From NCBI RefSeq assembly GCF_002954615.1, contig NZ_MSCJ01000003.1:868001-932000 (forward strand): a stretch of 64,000 nucleotides of DNA. Direction: 5' to 3'. A program made the translations under genes and the position numbers. The DNA is from Photobacterium angustum. Lineage in GTDB: Bacteria; Pseudomonadota; Gammaproteobacteria; Enterobacterales; Vibrionaceae. This document shows positions 1 to 9,142 of the stretch, piece by piece (within the stretch, counting starts at the first letter, position 1; every line of letters starts with the position of its first letter). The notes under the pieces were generated by a model. The model worked only from the letters and a program-made list of their open reading frames with translations. It did not search any database and was not told where the DNA came from.

Positions 1-2
1 TA

Positions 3-395
3 ACACAGCAATTGGTTGATATTAAAAAGCAGCAAGAGACAACTCAAAAACTAGTTGTTACAAAAAAGAAACTCAATAAAGAAGTGGTAGCGCTAAAGAC
101 TAAAACTAAGCAACAAAAAGAAGTGATCGATAATTCAAATGTGTTGTTTGAACAAAAATCAAAGACACAGCATGATTTAGCTGTAGTTCAAAAACAAATA
201 GCGACACTTAGCCCTGAGATCAAAAAAGCAAAAAAAGCGTGTGCTGAGTTTAAATCGGGTAATAGTTGGAATTGGGTATCACAAAAAGACTGTGATAATT
301 ATGAGGCACTTCAGCAGAAGCTTAATACGTTAAAAACACAAGAAAGTCAGTTAAAACAGTCTTTAGCTGCGCTTAATAAGAAAATTAATGCGTAA
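3..395 (+). CDS. C-terminal part of a coiled-coil protein (5' end outside window)
   Basis: The reading frame is open from the window edge to a TAA at 393-395, so the true start lies upstream; an in-frame TTG at 12 is not needed. The visible ~130 residues are rich in Lys, Gln and Glu with heptad-like spacing, so a long coiled coil is expected. A central CAEFKSG...SQKDCDNY stretch carries two cysteines that could form a disulfide if the protein is exported. No catalytic motif is visible and I do not recognise the family. A bidirectional terminator follows. Confidence 0.6.
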   Translation, partial: TQQLVDIKKQQETTQKLVVTKKKLNKEVVALKTKTKQQKEVIDNSNVLFEQKSKTQHDLAVVQKQIATLSPEIKKAKKACAEFKSGNSWNWVSQKDCDNYEALQQKLNTLKTQESQLKQSLAALNKKINA

Positions 396-443
396 ATGAG
401 TTAACCTTTATCAAGGTTCTTTCTTAGTGCTAGGAATAGCCTC

Positions 444-509
444 AAAAAAGCCGCAATGTTGATCTTTTACAGTGAAGTAACACTATAAAATGAGGCATTG
501 CGGCTTTTT
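444..509. terminator. Bidirectional rho-independent terminator
   Basis: A 14-nt inverted repeat (AAAAAGCCGCAATG / CATTGCGGCTTTTT) encloses a loop that itself contains a small AGTG/CACT hairpin. It lies between two convergent genes and carries A/T tracts on both sides, so it can serve both strands. Confidence 0.8.
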
Positions 510-537
510 ATAATTTAGCTATTAACCTATTAACCTA

Positions 538-2010
538 TTAACCTATAGGTTGAGCTAGTGAAGCAGGAAAACCGCGTTGAACGGCAATTTGTTCTGCATT
601 CGTAATGATATCTTGTTTATCTAACTGCAAGGTTGTGGAAAAAAGCTGTTCTCTTGTGCTTACATCATCATTATGCGAATTGATGATTCCTTTTTTAGTG
701 AGTTCACTCACAATAGCATCTGCTGCCGATAGTGCTGATGATGCTTTTACAATTTCAGAACGAGCATAGTTGTCACCAGAGAACGATATATCTGCAGCAC
801 GAAGCGTTGCATCAGCCCCTGGGATTTGCTGAGCGCCAAATAATGGTTTTCCGCCTACAACAGCACTTTTAAATGTATCAACATATTGTGCGACATGTTT
901 GATCGCTTTTTCTGTACGCTCAATTACTTCTTCTTCAGACCACTGACGTTTTAATTTTTCTTTAAAAGCGTCATTAAGTTTTGGTTGAGCAGAGGAATGA
1001 TCAGAAGTTACTAACCCATTTTCAAATAGAGTAATATCTTTTGTCATTCCATGTAATTGGAAGTAACCGTTAGGGTAAGGCGTCAGTTGAGCCATGCCTT
1101 TTGGCGTACCGCGCTCACCATGAATAATCACTTCTGGCCAGTGCCCCTCACATTTCTCCCAGCGTGTTACATAAGCGGCTTTAAATTCAACCATACGCTG
1201 TCGTGGAATATGTGCTAGATCATCGATTGTGCCAGAGCGATAGCCACAAGCATTGATTAAGTAATCAACAGTACACTGCTGCTTATCATTATCCTGAGTT
1301 TCATAAGTGATTAACCATCGCTGAGTTACTTGGTCATATTTAACCTCACACACCTTACTCGAAAGTAATACATGACAGTTATCCATCTGCTTCAGTGCTA
1401 GGGATGCGGTTGCTGCAATTCGAAAAACACTTAAACCATACTCTTGTACCATAACGATCGGGTATTTGAATTGATCTAATTGAAGAGATTTGGCAACAGG
1501 GATCATCCAATCATCAGGTGTGATCGGGTGTGCTGGATTATCTAATTGCCTTAACTTTTCTATATCTTGCTGCGAATAGAGAGTGAAGTAATCACTAGGT
1601 TCACCTAGGACTTTATTTTTACTATCTCGTTTTACCAATTGTTCATAAGTGGTTTTTAGTAAATCTAGGCGAGGTATTAAATCTAATGCCGAGCCCTTAT
1701 CGTCAATTGGCACAGCGATAACAGTAGGGCGAATGTTTGCAGTATGTTTGAACACTCTAAGCGTATCAATCGATTGCTCTAATAGGTTGAGACACTGTTG
1801 ATTGGAAATCTCACGATATAAATTGCCGCCCGCATGAAGATGGCAGATAGGCGGACCGTTAACGAGACTTATCCCTTCTTCGAATAGATTTATTGAAATT
1901 CCAAGTTCAGCAAGACGAAGTGCAATTGTAGCACCTGCGACTCCTCCACCAATAATACCAACAGTTGAATGGCGAATGCCTTCTGATGAGCGGTGTTCTG
2001 AAATATTCAT
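538..2010 (-). CDS. FAD-dependent oxidoreductase (DAO superfamily)
   Basis: 490 residues. A Rossmann FAD-binding fingerprint, GIIGGGVAGATIALRLAELG with an acidic residue ending the second strand (NLFEEG), sits at about residues 18-45, as in the DAO/GlpD group of flavoenzymes. A later 'INACGYRSG' segment near residue 250 fits the second FAD-contacting region. There is no signal peptide, so the protein is probably cytoplasmic. The substrate cannot be told from sequence. It is a single gene, transcribed away from the ompA-like gene, with a 539-bp intergenic region upstream. Confidence 0.8.
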   Translation of the reverse strand: MNISEHRSSEGIRHSTVGIIGGGVAGATIALRLAELGISINLFEEGISLVNGPPICHLHAGGNLYREISNQQCLNLLEQSIDTLRVFKHTANIRPTVIAVPIDDKGSALDLIPRLDLLKTTYEQLVKRDSKNKVLGEPSDYFTLYSQQDIEKLRQLDNPAHPITPDDWMIPVAKSLQLDQFKYPIVMVQEYGLSVFRIAATASLALKQMDNCHVLLSSKVCEVKYDQVTQRWLITYETQDNDKQQCTVDYLINACGYRSGTIDDLAHIPRQRMVEFKAAYVTRWEKCEGHWPEVIIHGERGTPKGMAQLTPYPNGYFQLHGMTKDITLFENGLVTSDHSSAQPKLNDAFKEKLKRQWSEEEVIERTEKAIKHVAQYVDTFKSAVVGGKPLFGAQQIPGADATLRAADISFSGDNYARSEIVKASSALSAADAIVSELTKKGIINSHNDDVSTREQLFSTTLQLDKQDIITNAEQIAVQRGFPASLAQPIG

Positions 2011-2549
2011 AATGATTAGGCTTAAATGTGAAATTCAATAGTAGTTATAACGTTAATATTTGTATGGCTTTAATTAAGCATGTTAAGCCAAATGTATTTT
2101 ACAAGGTTACAGTTACGAGAGAAATATAAAGTTAGATCAAAAGTTAGAATAGGAGTACTTGTATTTTTTGGCTCACAAAATAGGCGTTTTGTTTGATTAA
2201 GCATAAATATGAATAAAAAGTAGATATATAAGCTTGGTCAATATCTGAAAAATAAAATTACACAATTATGAATGTGAATATTCTTGTTATAAAAATGTGA
2301 CATTGATTTACTTTTATACAAGCGGTTTGTTTATGTGTAATATTTATGAATCTTTTAAATACAAACATTTAAAAATTTAAAATGTTACAAAAAATATTTT
2401 AGTATAGCTTTTTATTTTTTTGTTTGGTAAATTAAACCCTGTTTTTTTGAGGTGATTCGCAAAAACAAAAACTAGGTTTGTATTTGTGAGTTTAAGCATC
2501 TAAAAAAGCACCTGTAGTGGCAACATTCATAAAATAAAGGATAAAAAAC
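2011..2549. other. Long AT-rich intergenic/promoter region
   Basis: 539 bp between divergent genes (the oxidoreductase and the OmpA-like gene). I see no open frame worth calling and no tRNA or strong hairpin. The length and the strongly optimised codons of the downstream porin suggest a long regulated 5' leader for the porin. An AAAGGA ribosome site precedes its ATG. Confidence 0.5.
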
Positions 2550-3599
2550 ATGTCTAAAGCACGTTTTGCGATTTTACCTCTTGCACTTCTAATCTCTGGT
2601 GCAGTAAACGCAGCAACTGTTAACCCATTCTACGCTGGCGTTCGTGCTGGTGGCGTTCATTACGCTGACTTTGATACTAAAGATTACACAAACGGTACTT
2701 ACGGTAACGGTTCTGACGGTATTGATCGCGATGATTTCGCTGCAGGTATTTTCATGGGTTACAACGTAACTCCATGGTTTGCAATTGAAGGTGGTTACAC
2801 TTGGTTAGGTGAAGTTACTGCTAAGTACGACGAGCACCACGATCTTGGTAAAATTGAGCAACAAGCTATTGATCTAGTAGGTAAGTTCACTTACCAAGCT
2901 ACTGATAAAGTAGATCTATACACTAAAGTTGGTGGTGCATGGCAGTTCACTCGTGCTAAAGGTTTTGGCGAGACTGATCGTGATGACAGCCTAATTGCAA
3001 CTGCAGGTCTTGGTGCTGAGTACCACTTCACTGATAACCTATCTGCACGTGCTGAATACCAGTACTACCACAACATGGAATCTAAGCCGACTGGTACAGA
3101 TACTAAGATCAACTGGGATGCTAACTACTACGGTGTTAGCTTAGTTTACGGTTGGGGCGCTCCAGCACCAGTTGTTGCACCTGTAGTTGAAGAAGTTGTT
3201 GAAGCTGCAACTGTTCAAGTTGAGCCAATCTCTGTAACAATGCCTTTCGCATTTGACAGCGACAGCCTAACAGCTGAAGACCAAGCACGTCTTGAGCCTA
3301 TCGCTCAGCGTCTAGTTAACTTCCCTAACGCAGAACTAGTTGTTATCGGTCACACTGATAGCCGTGGTTCAGAAGCTTACAACCAGAAGCTATCTGAAGA
3401 GCGTGCTAAGACTGTAGCAGTATACCTAATGAAGCACTTCAACATCGATGCAAGCCGCGTTAAAGGCGAAGGCCGTGGTGAGCTAGATCCAGTAGCTTCA
3501 AACGACACTGCTGAAGGTCGTGCTCAGAACCGTCGTGTAGATGTAACTACTCCTGGTTTTGAAATCCAAGCTGAAGCTGCAGAAGCTGTAGCTCAGTAA
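2550..3599 (+). CDS. OmpA family outer-membrane porin (major paralogue)
   Basis: 349 residues. There is a signal peptide (cleavage near NAA at 20-22), an eight-stranded beta-barrel domain to about residue 203, and a Pro/Val/Glu-rich hinge (PAPVVAPVVEEVVEAA). The C-terminal OmpA-like peptidoglycan-binding domain spans about 228-335. The two residues that hold diaminopimelate in this family are present: D270 in GHTDSRGS and R285 in SEERA. Codon choice is visibly more optimised than in the neighbours (CTA/GGT/CGT/AAC-rich), which indicates high expression. An AAAGGA ribosome site precedes the ATG and a strong terminator follows directly. Confidence 0.93.
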   Translation: MSKARFAILPLALLISGAVNAATVNPFYAGVRAGGVHYADFDTKDYTNGTYGNGSDGIDRDDFAAGIFMGYNVTPWFAIEGGYTWLGEVTAKYDEHHDLGKIEQQAIDLVGKFTYQATDKVDLYTKVGGAWQFTRAKGFGETDRDDSLIATAGLGAEYHFTDNLSARAEYQYYHNMESKPTGTDTKINWDANYYGVSLVYGWGAPAPVVAPVVEEVVEAATVQVEPISVTMPFAFDSDSLTAEDQARLEPIAQRLVNFPNAELVVIGHTDSRGSEAYNQKLSEERAKTVAVYLMKHFNIDASRVKGEGRGELDPVASNDTAEGRAQNRRVDVTTPGFEIQAEAAEAVAQ

Positions 3600-3617
3600 T
3601 TAACTCTTTTGAGTTAT

Positions 3618-3644
3618 AAAAAAGCGCCGAAAGGCGCTTTTTTT
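3618..3644 (+). terminator. Rho-independent terminator of the ompA-like gene
   Basis: GCGCC-GAAA-GGCGC stem with a GNRA-type tetraloop, flanked by six A and seven T. The same stem-loop is reused after the second OmpA gene at 5603-5630. Confidence 0.9.
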
Positions 3645-3715
3645 ATGTCTGTAATAAAATTTAGAATCAATGTTAAACTACTACTTTAATCGTAGTTTAT
3701 TGATATGAGAGTCAA

Positions 3716-4144
3716 ATGGCTATTTGGAAAAGAGAGTTTAGCTTAGCTAGTCTTAATAAAACCTCAGAAAATACATTAATTAAACATTTAGGTATTACCT
3801 ATTCAGCTTTTGACGAAGAATCACTCTCGGCAACTATGCCCGTTGATCATAGAACACACCAACCACTAGGTATGTTACATGGTGGAGCCTCAGTTGTTTT
3901 AGCTGAAACATTAGGATCATTAGCCGCTAATTTGTGTGTTGATCATGATAAGTATTGCGTAGGCTTAGATATTAACGCAAATCATATTCGCGCAATAAGA
4001 GAGGGGATAGTAACGGGTCGTGCTAGTGCTCTTCATTTAGGCGCAACAACACAAGTTTGGCAAATTAAAATAAAAGATGAAAGACAGCGACTAATTTGTA
4101 CTAGCCGATTAACAATGGCCGTCATTAATAATAAGAAGAAATAA
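3716..4144 (+). CDS. menI: Hotdog-fold thioesterase, 1,4-dihydroxy-2-naphthoyl-CoA hydrolase (MenI/YdiI)
   Basis: 142 residues, close to the ~136 of E. coli YdiI. It keeps the family's hallmark block ATMPVDHRTHQPLGMLHGGA and the catalytic acid E64 in VVLAETLGS, plus the CoA-side motif LHLGATTQVWQI. By family knowledge it hydrolyses DHNA-CoA in menaquinone synthesis and also other aromatic acyl-CoAs; the exact substrate here is inferred. It is followed after only 7 bp by a DUF3389 gene, so the two probably form an operon. It has its own intergenic region after the ompA terminator. Confidence 0.87.
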   Translation: MAIWKREFSLASLNKTSENTLIKHLGITYSAFDEESLSATMPVDHRTHQPLGMLHGGASVVLAETLGSLAANLCVDHDKYCVGLDINANHIRAIREGIVTGRASALHLGATTQVWQIKIKDERQRLICTSRLTMAVINNKKK

Positions 4145-4151
4145 ATATCCG

Positions 4152-4388
4152 ATGATAATACATTTTGAACAAGGTCGAATTATCGCGACTCAACGAGAAG
4201 TTGTTGTAAGAATTGATGGTGATTGCAGAATCAATCTCCAAGCACAAGTTGATGAGCTAACACTTATTTCTGGCGCTAATGTTGTTAGTGCTGTTGGTAG
4301 CGGTATTAATTGGTCTATAAAGTTAGATTCGGATGAACAATTGCAACAACTTGCTAATGAAATAGGTATTGCGATTACTATTTATTAA
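4152..4388 (+). CDS. DUF3389-like small protein
   Basis: 78 residues with no signal peptide or membrane segment; predominantly beta in appearance, with repeated hydrophobic/charged alternation. The composition (IIATxxEVVVRIDGD, LQAQVDEL, NWSIKLDSDEQLQQLA) matches my memory of the Vibrionaceae DUF3389 family, which is commonly found next to a hotdog thioesterase. Function is unknown. The tight coupling to menI suggests a related role. I am fairly sure it is a real gene and less sure of the family name. Confidence 0.65.
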   Translation: MIIHFEQGRIIATQREVVVRIDGDCRINLQAQVDELTLISGANVVSAVGSGINWSIKLDSDEQLQQLANEIGIAITIY

Positions 4389-4556
4389 CCTTATTTGCTT
4401 TGTATTGAATAAAGAATATTAAAATTATCTTTATGAACTAATTTATCTATGAATAACCTAGTTGAAATTATAAATATGGAATATTATTCTCGATGGAAAA
4501 CATTTATCCCTAAAGGGTATGTTTGAGTAATAATTGAACAATAATAAGAATTTCAC

Positions 4557-5600
4557 ATGTCTAAAAAATATATTGCATTACTACCGCTTGCATTAGTTGT
4601 ATCAACCGCTGTATCTGCTGCTACTGTTAATCCTTTTTATGTTGGTGCACGACTAGGTGGTGCTCACTATTCAAATTTTCAACAGAACTATCAAGATATA
4701 ACAGGCATTAATCTTAATAAAGATGATGTCGCGGCTGGTGTATTTGCAGGTTACAACTTTACACCTTGGTTTGCGGTTGAAACGGGTTATACATGGTTAG
4801 GTGAAGCTAAGTTTGAAAACAATAAGATTAAGCAACATGCTATTGATCTTGCAGCTAAAATGACATGGAATCTGAATGATCAATGGGGTGTGTTTGGTAA
4901 GTTAGGTGGCAGTTATATGCTGGCTGATTTCCATGGCTATGGTATTAAAGATCTTGATGATCATTTACTTGGTACTGCTGGTGTCGGTGTTGAGTATAAA
5001 TTGACTAACCATCTATCTACCCGTTTAGAATACCAACTTTACCACGATATTCAGTCTAAGCCTCGTGACACGAATTTAGCTTATAACTTTGATACACAGT
5101 TCTATGGCTTGAGCCTTGTATATAGCTGGGGAGCAGCGCCTGCCGTTGTTGCACCAGTTGTTGATACTGCGCCGCCAGTTCAAGCTGCAACAGTCACAGT
5201 AGAGCCTTCAACGGTTACGATTGCTTATGGTGTTAATGGTAAGCATTTAACGGAAGAAGATAAGCAACGTCTTCAACCAATGATTCAACGTTTAACACGT
5301 TACCCGAGTGCAACTGCTGAAGTAACTGGTTATACATCAAATACAGGTAGTGCTGCTTATAACCAGAAATTATCTGAAAAGCGTGCGAAAAATGTAGCTG
5401 ATTTACTTTCTCAGTATGTTGCTGACGCTAGCCAAATTACAGCGAAAGGGATGGGTGAAGCAAATCCAATCGCTACTAACGATACCGCTAAAGGTCGAGC
5501 AGAAAATCGTCGTGTAGAGATTTACTCTCCAGCATTAAAGATTGCGACAGAAGATGCTGCTGAGCGTCCAGATTGCTGCGCAATGGAAAATAACCTATAA
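4557..5600 (+). CDS. OmpA family protein, divergent paralogue
   Basis: 347 residues. It is clearly a duplicate of the porin at 2550-3599: the same AATVNPFY mature N-terminus, barrel pattern, Pro/Val/Ala hinge and C-terminal domain. In the peptidoglycan-binding domain the diaminopimelate-contacting Asp is replaced (S261 in GYTSNTGS against D270 in the paralogue), while R276 in SEKRA is kept. The first strand of the domain is also altered (AYGVNGKHLT versus FAFDSDSLT). The extreme C-terminus carries a Cys pair (DCCAMENNL) absent from the paralogue. Codon use is less optimised than in the first copy, so expression is probably lower. Confidence 0.88.
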   Translation: MSKKYIALLPLALVVSTAVSAATVNPFYVGARLGGAHYSNFQQNYQDITGINLNKDDVAAGVFAGYNFTPWFAVETGYTWLGEAKFENNKIKQHAIDLAAKMTWNLNDQWGVFGKLGGSYMLADFHGYGIKDLDDHLLGTAGVGVEYKLTNHLSTRLEYQLYHDIQSKPRDTNLAYNFDTQFYGLSLVYSWGAAPAVVAPVVDTAPPVQAATVTVEPSTVTIAYGVNGKHLTEEDKQRLQPMIQRLTRYPSATAEVTGYTSNTGSAAYNQKLSEKRAKNVADLLSQYVADASQITAKGMGEANPIATNDTAKGRAENRRVEIYSPALKIATEDAAERPDCCAMENNL

Positions 5601-5602
5601 AT

Positions 5603-5630
5603 AAAAAAGCGCCGAAAGGCGCTTTTTTTT
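5603..5630 (+). terminator. Rho-independent terminator of the second OmpA gene
   Basis: GCGCC-GAAA-GGCGC stem with A6 before and T8 after. It is the same stem-loop as after the first paralogue and may also serve the convergent rodA-like gene. Confidence 0.88.
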
Positions 5631-5634
5631 GACT

Positions 5635-6786
5635 CTATCTATTCGGATTAGGTGCGCAAATAGATTTCTTTCTTAAACAAAGTGCCATAATAATACCGAA
5701 AATAGCACCTTGAGTAATAATCGCTGAACCACCATAGCTAAAGAAAGGTAATGGACTTCCCATTACAGGTAATACACCGCTTACCATACCTATGTTAATA
5801 AAACTATATAGAAAGAAACTTAAAGCAAACGAGCCACTGACTAATCGTGCAAACGTTGATTCTGATTGATTCGCCAGCCATAGCACTCTAAAAGTCATAA
5901 ACGTATAAATTGCTAAAATAGTGAAGCTACCAATGTATCCCCATTCTTCTGCAAATGTTGAGAATATAAAATCGGTATGACTTTCTGGAATGAAACCAAG
6001 ATGACCTTGTGTTGCATCCATCCAACCTTTGCCAGATATACCGCCAGATCCAATTGCAATTTTGGATTGTATGATCTGATAACCAGAGCCTAATGGATCT
6101 GATTCAGGATTTAAAAATTGAAGAATACGTTTTTTCTGGTAAGTCTCCATCACAAAATACCACGCTAATGGAAGACTGACACCAATAATGGCTATCACAG
6201 ATGAAATTAACTTCCATGACATTCCCGCAAAATACAGAACAAATAGAGCGTACATTACTGTAAAGATAGCACCATCTAGATCTGGCTGAATAAAAATCAA
6301 TCCAGCTGGAATTGCGGTTACTATCAAACAAATCATGATCTTTTTAATACTTGGTCGACCCGCATCACTGACAAGGATCCAAGCCATCATAATTGGGACT
6401 GCTATTTTTACAAGCTCTGACGGTTGAAAACGTATTGGTCCTAATGCTAACCAGCGTTGTGAGCCATTGGTACTATCACCAAGAACAAATACACCAACAA
6501 GTAAAAGCACAGTAATAAAAAACAAATATGGAGCACTTCGTTCATAAGCGGCAGGTGAAATTGATGACATCACTAATAATGCGACAATCGCAATTCCGGC
6601 ACGAATGAGGTGACGCTCTATGATTGGCTCACTAAAGCTACTTGCACTCCATACACTCAAAGAGCTGAACGTGATAAGAATTAAAATCGATATCAATAGT
6701 GGTATATCGATATAAGGACGGAATTTACTCATCGTGTAATTCACTGATTCACGCAAATTTGCGTAGACGTTAGTAATGTTTGTCAC
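5635..6786 (-). CDS. RodA-like SEDS peptidoglycan glycosyltransferase (orphan)
   Basis: 383 residues and about ten membrane helices. SEDS landmarks are present: RFQPSELVKIAVP, NPESDPLGSGYQIIQSKIAIGSGG, IPESHTDFIFSTFAEEWG (with the Asp needed for glycan polymerisation in the family) and PLPFFSYGGSA. The usual QPDLGTA loop reads QPDLDGA. It is much closer to RodA (elongation) than FtsW. No PBP2, mreBCD or rlpA gene is beside it, so it is probably a second copy. The first codon as called is GTG with no clear ribosome site; ATG at 6732 (residue 19, MSKFRP) is an equally plausible start. Confidence 0.82.
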   Translation of the reverse strand: MTNITNVYANLRESVNYTMSKFRPYIDIPLLISILILITFSSLSVWSASSFSEPIIERHLIRAGIAIVALLVMSSISPAAYERSAPYLFFITVLLLVGVFVLGDSTNGSQRWLALGPIRFQPSELVKIAVPIMMAWILVSDAGRPSIKKIMICLIVTAIPAGLIFIQPDLDGAIFTVMYALFVLYFAGMSWKLISSVIAIIGVSLPLAWYFVMETYQKKRILQFLNPESDPLGSGYQIIQSKIAIGSGGISGKGWMDATQGHLGFIPESHTDFIFSTFAEEWGYIGSFTILAIYTFMTFRVLWLANQSESTFARLVSGSFALSFFLYSFINIGMVSGVLPVMGSPLPFFSYGGSAIITQGAIFGIIMALCLRKKSICAPNPNR

Positions 6787-7007
6787 TTTAGGGGAGTTAT
6801 TATTTGCCGCAAGATAAAAAGTGAAACAAAATGTGGCTTGAGCTTAAAAGGAAATATTATGAGTGATTTTCTAACACTAAGAGCATAAAAAGATGATTGA
6901 AGTAGCGCAAACTGTATAACAAGAATATTTGTTAAATAGTGACAAAGTACAGAGAAGCAAAGATAAATATAGTTATACTTTCTCTGTAATTTTAGTCGGA
7001 GAATCAG

Positions 7008-7922
7008 ATGGATCGTTACTACTGGGGTGTTGATTTAGGTGGTACGAAAATCGAATGTATTGTGATAGATCGTAACACTGATCAGTCGATTGTTCGTGAA
7101 CGTATCGAGACAGAAAGTATTAAAGGCTATCAACATATACTTGGTCAAATAAAGATACTGATTGAGCGGTGCGCAAACATAGTCGGACATTATCCTAATG
7201 CGGTTGGGTTTGGAACACCAGGCACGCTTGATCCTGTTCATGGCGTAATGAAAAACTGCAATACCACGGCCTTAAACGGCCATCCTCTTGATAAAGATCT
7301 TAATGAAACTCTCGGCGTCCATGCAGTTATTGCTAACGATGCTAATTGCTTTGCTTTAGCCGAAACTCATTTTGGGGTCGTAAAACGTATTAAGCCTGAA
7401 GCTCAAATTGTGTTTGGTATCATTATGGGAACGGGAGTGGGCTCAGGCATAGTGGTGGACGGCAAATGTTTATACGGTTGCCATGGTATTGCTGGTGAGT
7501 GGGGACATAATGTACTTGAACCAAAGGGTGCAGATTGCTATTGCGGTAAGCAAGGTTGTGTAGAAACGGTTATTTCTGGTAAAGGGTTAGAACGTTATTA
7601 TTACGAGCTATCATCTCAAGCGTTATCTTTGCCTGAGATCGTCGAGCAAGCGAAACAGAATAATCATGAAGCAGTGAAAACAATAACGCGTTTACGTGAG
7701 TATTTTGGTTTAGCGGTAGCACGAATTATTAACGTAATTGATCCTGAGGTTATAGTGATTGGTGGCGGTGTCGGTAATATTGATGCGTTATATCAAGATA
7801 TAGAAACACAAATTTTACCGCACTTGTTTAATACAGAGCTTAATACCCTGATTGTAAAACCAGAGCTAGGTGATAGCGCTGGTGTTTATGGCGCTGCGGC
7901 TTTAGTGAAAAACATTAGCTAA
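7008..7922 (+). CDS. ROK family sugar kinase (fructokinase/Mak-like)
   Basis: 304 residues. It has an N-terminal phosphate loop (GVDLGGTKIECIV), the sugar-binding block ANDANCFALAE with the catalytic Asp, the EWGHN motif and a ROK zinc site (CYCGKQGCVE). The 'NTTALNGHPLDKDL' segment resembles E. coli Mak (manno-fructokinase) more than NagK or NanK, so a fructose or mannose kinase is the best guess. It is monocistronic, preceded by an AGTCGGAGAA ribosome site and followed by a strong bidirectional terminator. Confidence 0.85.
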   Translation: MDRYYWGVDLGGTKIECIVIDRNTDQSIVRERIETESIKGYQHILGQIKILIERCANIVGHYPNAVGFGTPGTLDPVHGVMKNCNTTALNGHPLDKDLNETLGVHAVIANDANCFALAETHFGVVKRIKPEAQIVFGIIMGTGVGSGIVVDGKCLYGCHGIAGEWGHNVLEPKGADCYCGKQGCVETVISGKGLERYYYELSSQALSLPEIVEQAKQNNHEAVKTITRLREYFGLAVARIINVIDPEVIVIGGGVGNIDALYQDIETQILPHLFNTELNTLIVKPELGDSAGVYGAAALVKNIS

Positions 7923-7943
7923 ACAAGAGTTGTCCTAAAAGTT

Positions 7944-7978
7944 AAAAGCGCGATACTCATTAATAGTATCGCGCTTTT
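7944..7978. terminator. Bidirectional terminator
   Basis: A perfect 14-bp inverted repeat (AAAAGCGCGATACT / AGTATCGCGCTTTT) with a 7-nt loop lies between the convergent ROK kinase and MFS genes. Confidence 0.92.
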
Positions 7979-7981
7979 ATT

Positions 7982-9142
7982 TTAACTCGCCAGAACTTGA
8001 GGTTTACGATGTAAACTTGCTACTAGCATGTAAATTGCCGTTGCAAGTAGAACAATGAAGAAGAAATCCATTATTCCATTTTGTTCTGCCATAAAGCTGT
8101 TAGCACCAATCGGACCCAGTGCTGAACCAATGCTGTAACTAAACAGCATAACTTGTGTTGCAGCAACAATATATGAAGAATCCAAGTTGTCACACGCTAA
8201 TGTAATTGCAATTGGGTAAAGCGCAAAAGCAGACATGCCTAACAACGCCAATGCAGTGATCAGAACAACATAGTCTGATGATAGGTAAGTAATACCCATA
8301 GCAAAAACACCAAGCAAAGACATTAAAGCAAGCAATAGCGTTTTGCTCATTTTAATTGAAAGTTTGCTAATGATAGGTTGAATAACCATACCACCAAGAA
8401 TGGTTGCAGCCATCAACACGCCTACTTGATCTGTTGTTAGAGCGCTTTGCTTTAGTGCTAAAGGCATTAAACCGTAGATGCTGCCCATTACAACACCTGA
8501 AGTCATACAACCAATAATCGCAGGCTTACTCAAACGTGCAATTTGCTTTATTGATAACACTTGGTGTGAATCACTGCTAGGTTGGCCTTGTTTTACAAAC
8601 AAAGGCGGTAAAATAGCAATTAACAACAGTACTAGAATAACGATAAAAGGAATAAAGCCTTTAACGCCAAACATACCTACGGCTAATTGACCAACAGTAG
8701 TACCACCGTAGAGCGAGGTCATGTAAAAACCAAGACGTTTTGCTCGCTCTTTCGCGTTATCACCAATAAGTAGCCATGATTCAACAACAACAAAAATACC
8801 CGCAACAGCCATACCGGCAATTAGGCGTGCAAATAGCCATACTTCCTTATTTGGAAACATGGGTAAAACCGCAACAGTTGCTGCTAGCAAACCTAAAAAA
8901 GTAATAAAAGCCACACGGTGACCAATCTTCGCAATAATTGGTTCGATCATCATCGAGCCGATAAGAAGACCAATATAATAGATGCTTGCTAACCAACTCG
9001 CATAACTGCTATCAATTTTAAAATTTGTTAATGATAACGGGACCAAGCTCATAAGGTAGCCTGATGCGATTGCGAATACAGTTAGTCCAGCAACAGGCAC
9101 AAAAATGCCGCCGCTTTTGCGACAAGTAGTGATGTCTTGCAC
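7982..9142 (-). CDS. MFS transporter, YcaD-like
   Basis: About 386 residues with twelve predicted membrane helices. It carries the internal signatures of the YcaD subgroup (VVVESWLLI in helix 4-5, MTSGVVMGSIYGLMPLAL in helix 7, FALYPIAITLACD in helix 10). I chose the GTG at 9142 because a GGAGA sits 8 nt upstream and the length then matches the family (~382). The frame could be extended to 9226, giving a charged N-terminal tail of 28 residues, with poorer support. The substrate is unknown. Confidence 0.8.
   Translation of the reverse strand: MQDITTCRKSGGIFVPVAGLTVFAIASGYLMSLVPLSLTNFKIDSSYASWLASIYYIGLLIGSMMIEPIIAKIGHRVAFITFLGLLAATVAVLPMFPNKEVWLFARLIAGMAVAGIFVVVESWLLIGDNAKERAKRLGFYMTSLYGGTTVGQLAVGMFGVKGFIPFIVILVLLLIAILPPLFVKQGQPSSDSHQVLSIKQIARLSKPAIIGCMTSGVVMGSIYGLMPLALKQSALTTDQVGVLMAATILGGMVIQPIISKLSIKMSKTLLLALMSLLGVFAMGITYLSSDYVVLITALALLGMSAFALYPIAITLACDNLDSSYIVAATQVMLFSYSIGSALGPIGANSFMAEQNGIMDFFFIVLLATAIYMLVASLHRKPQVLAS

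Noticed and set aside
6104..6331. 75-codon frame on the minus strand inside the rodA-like gene
   Set aside because: A shadow frame with no ribosome site; the overlapping frame has clear SEDS motifs.
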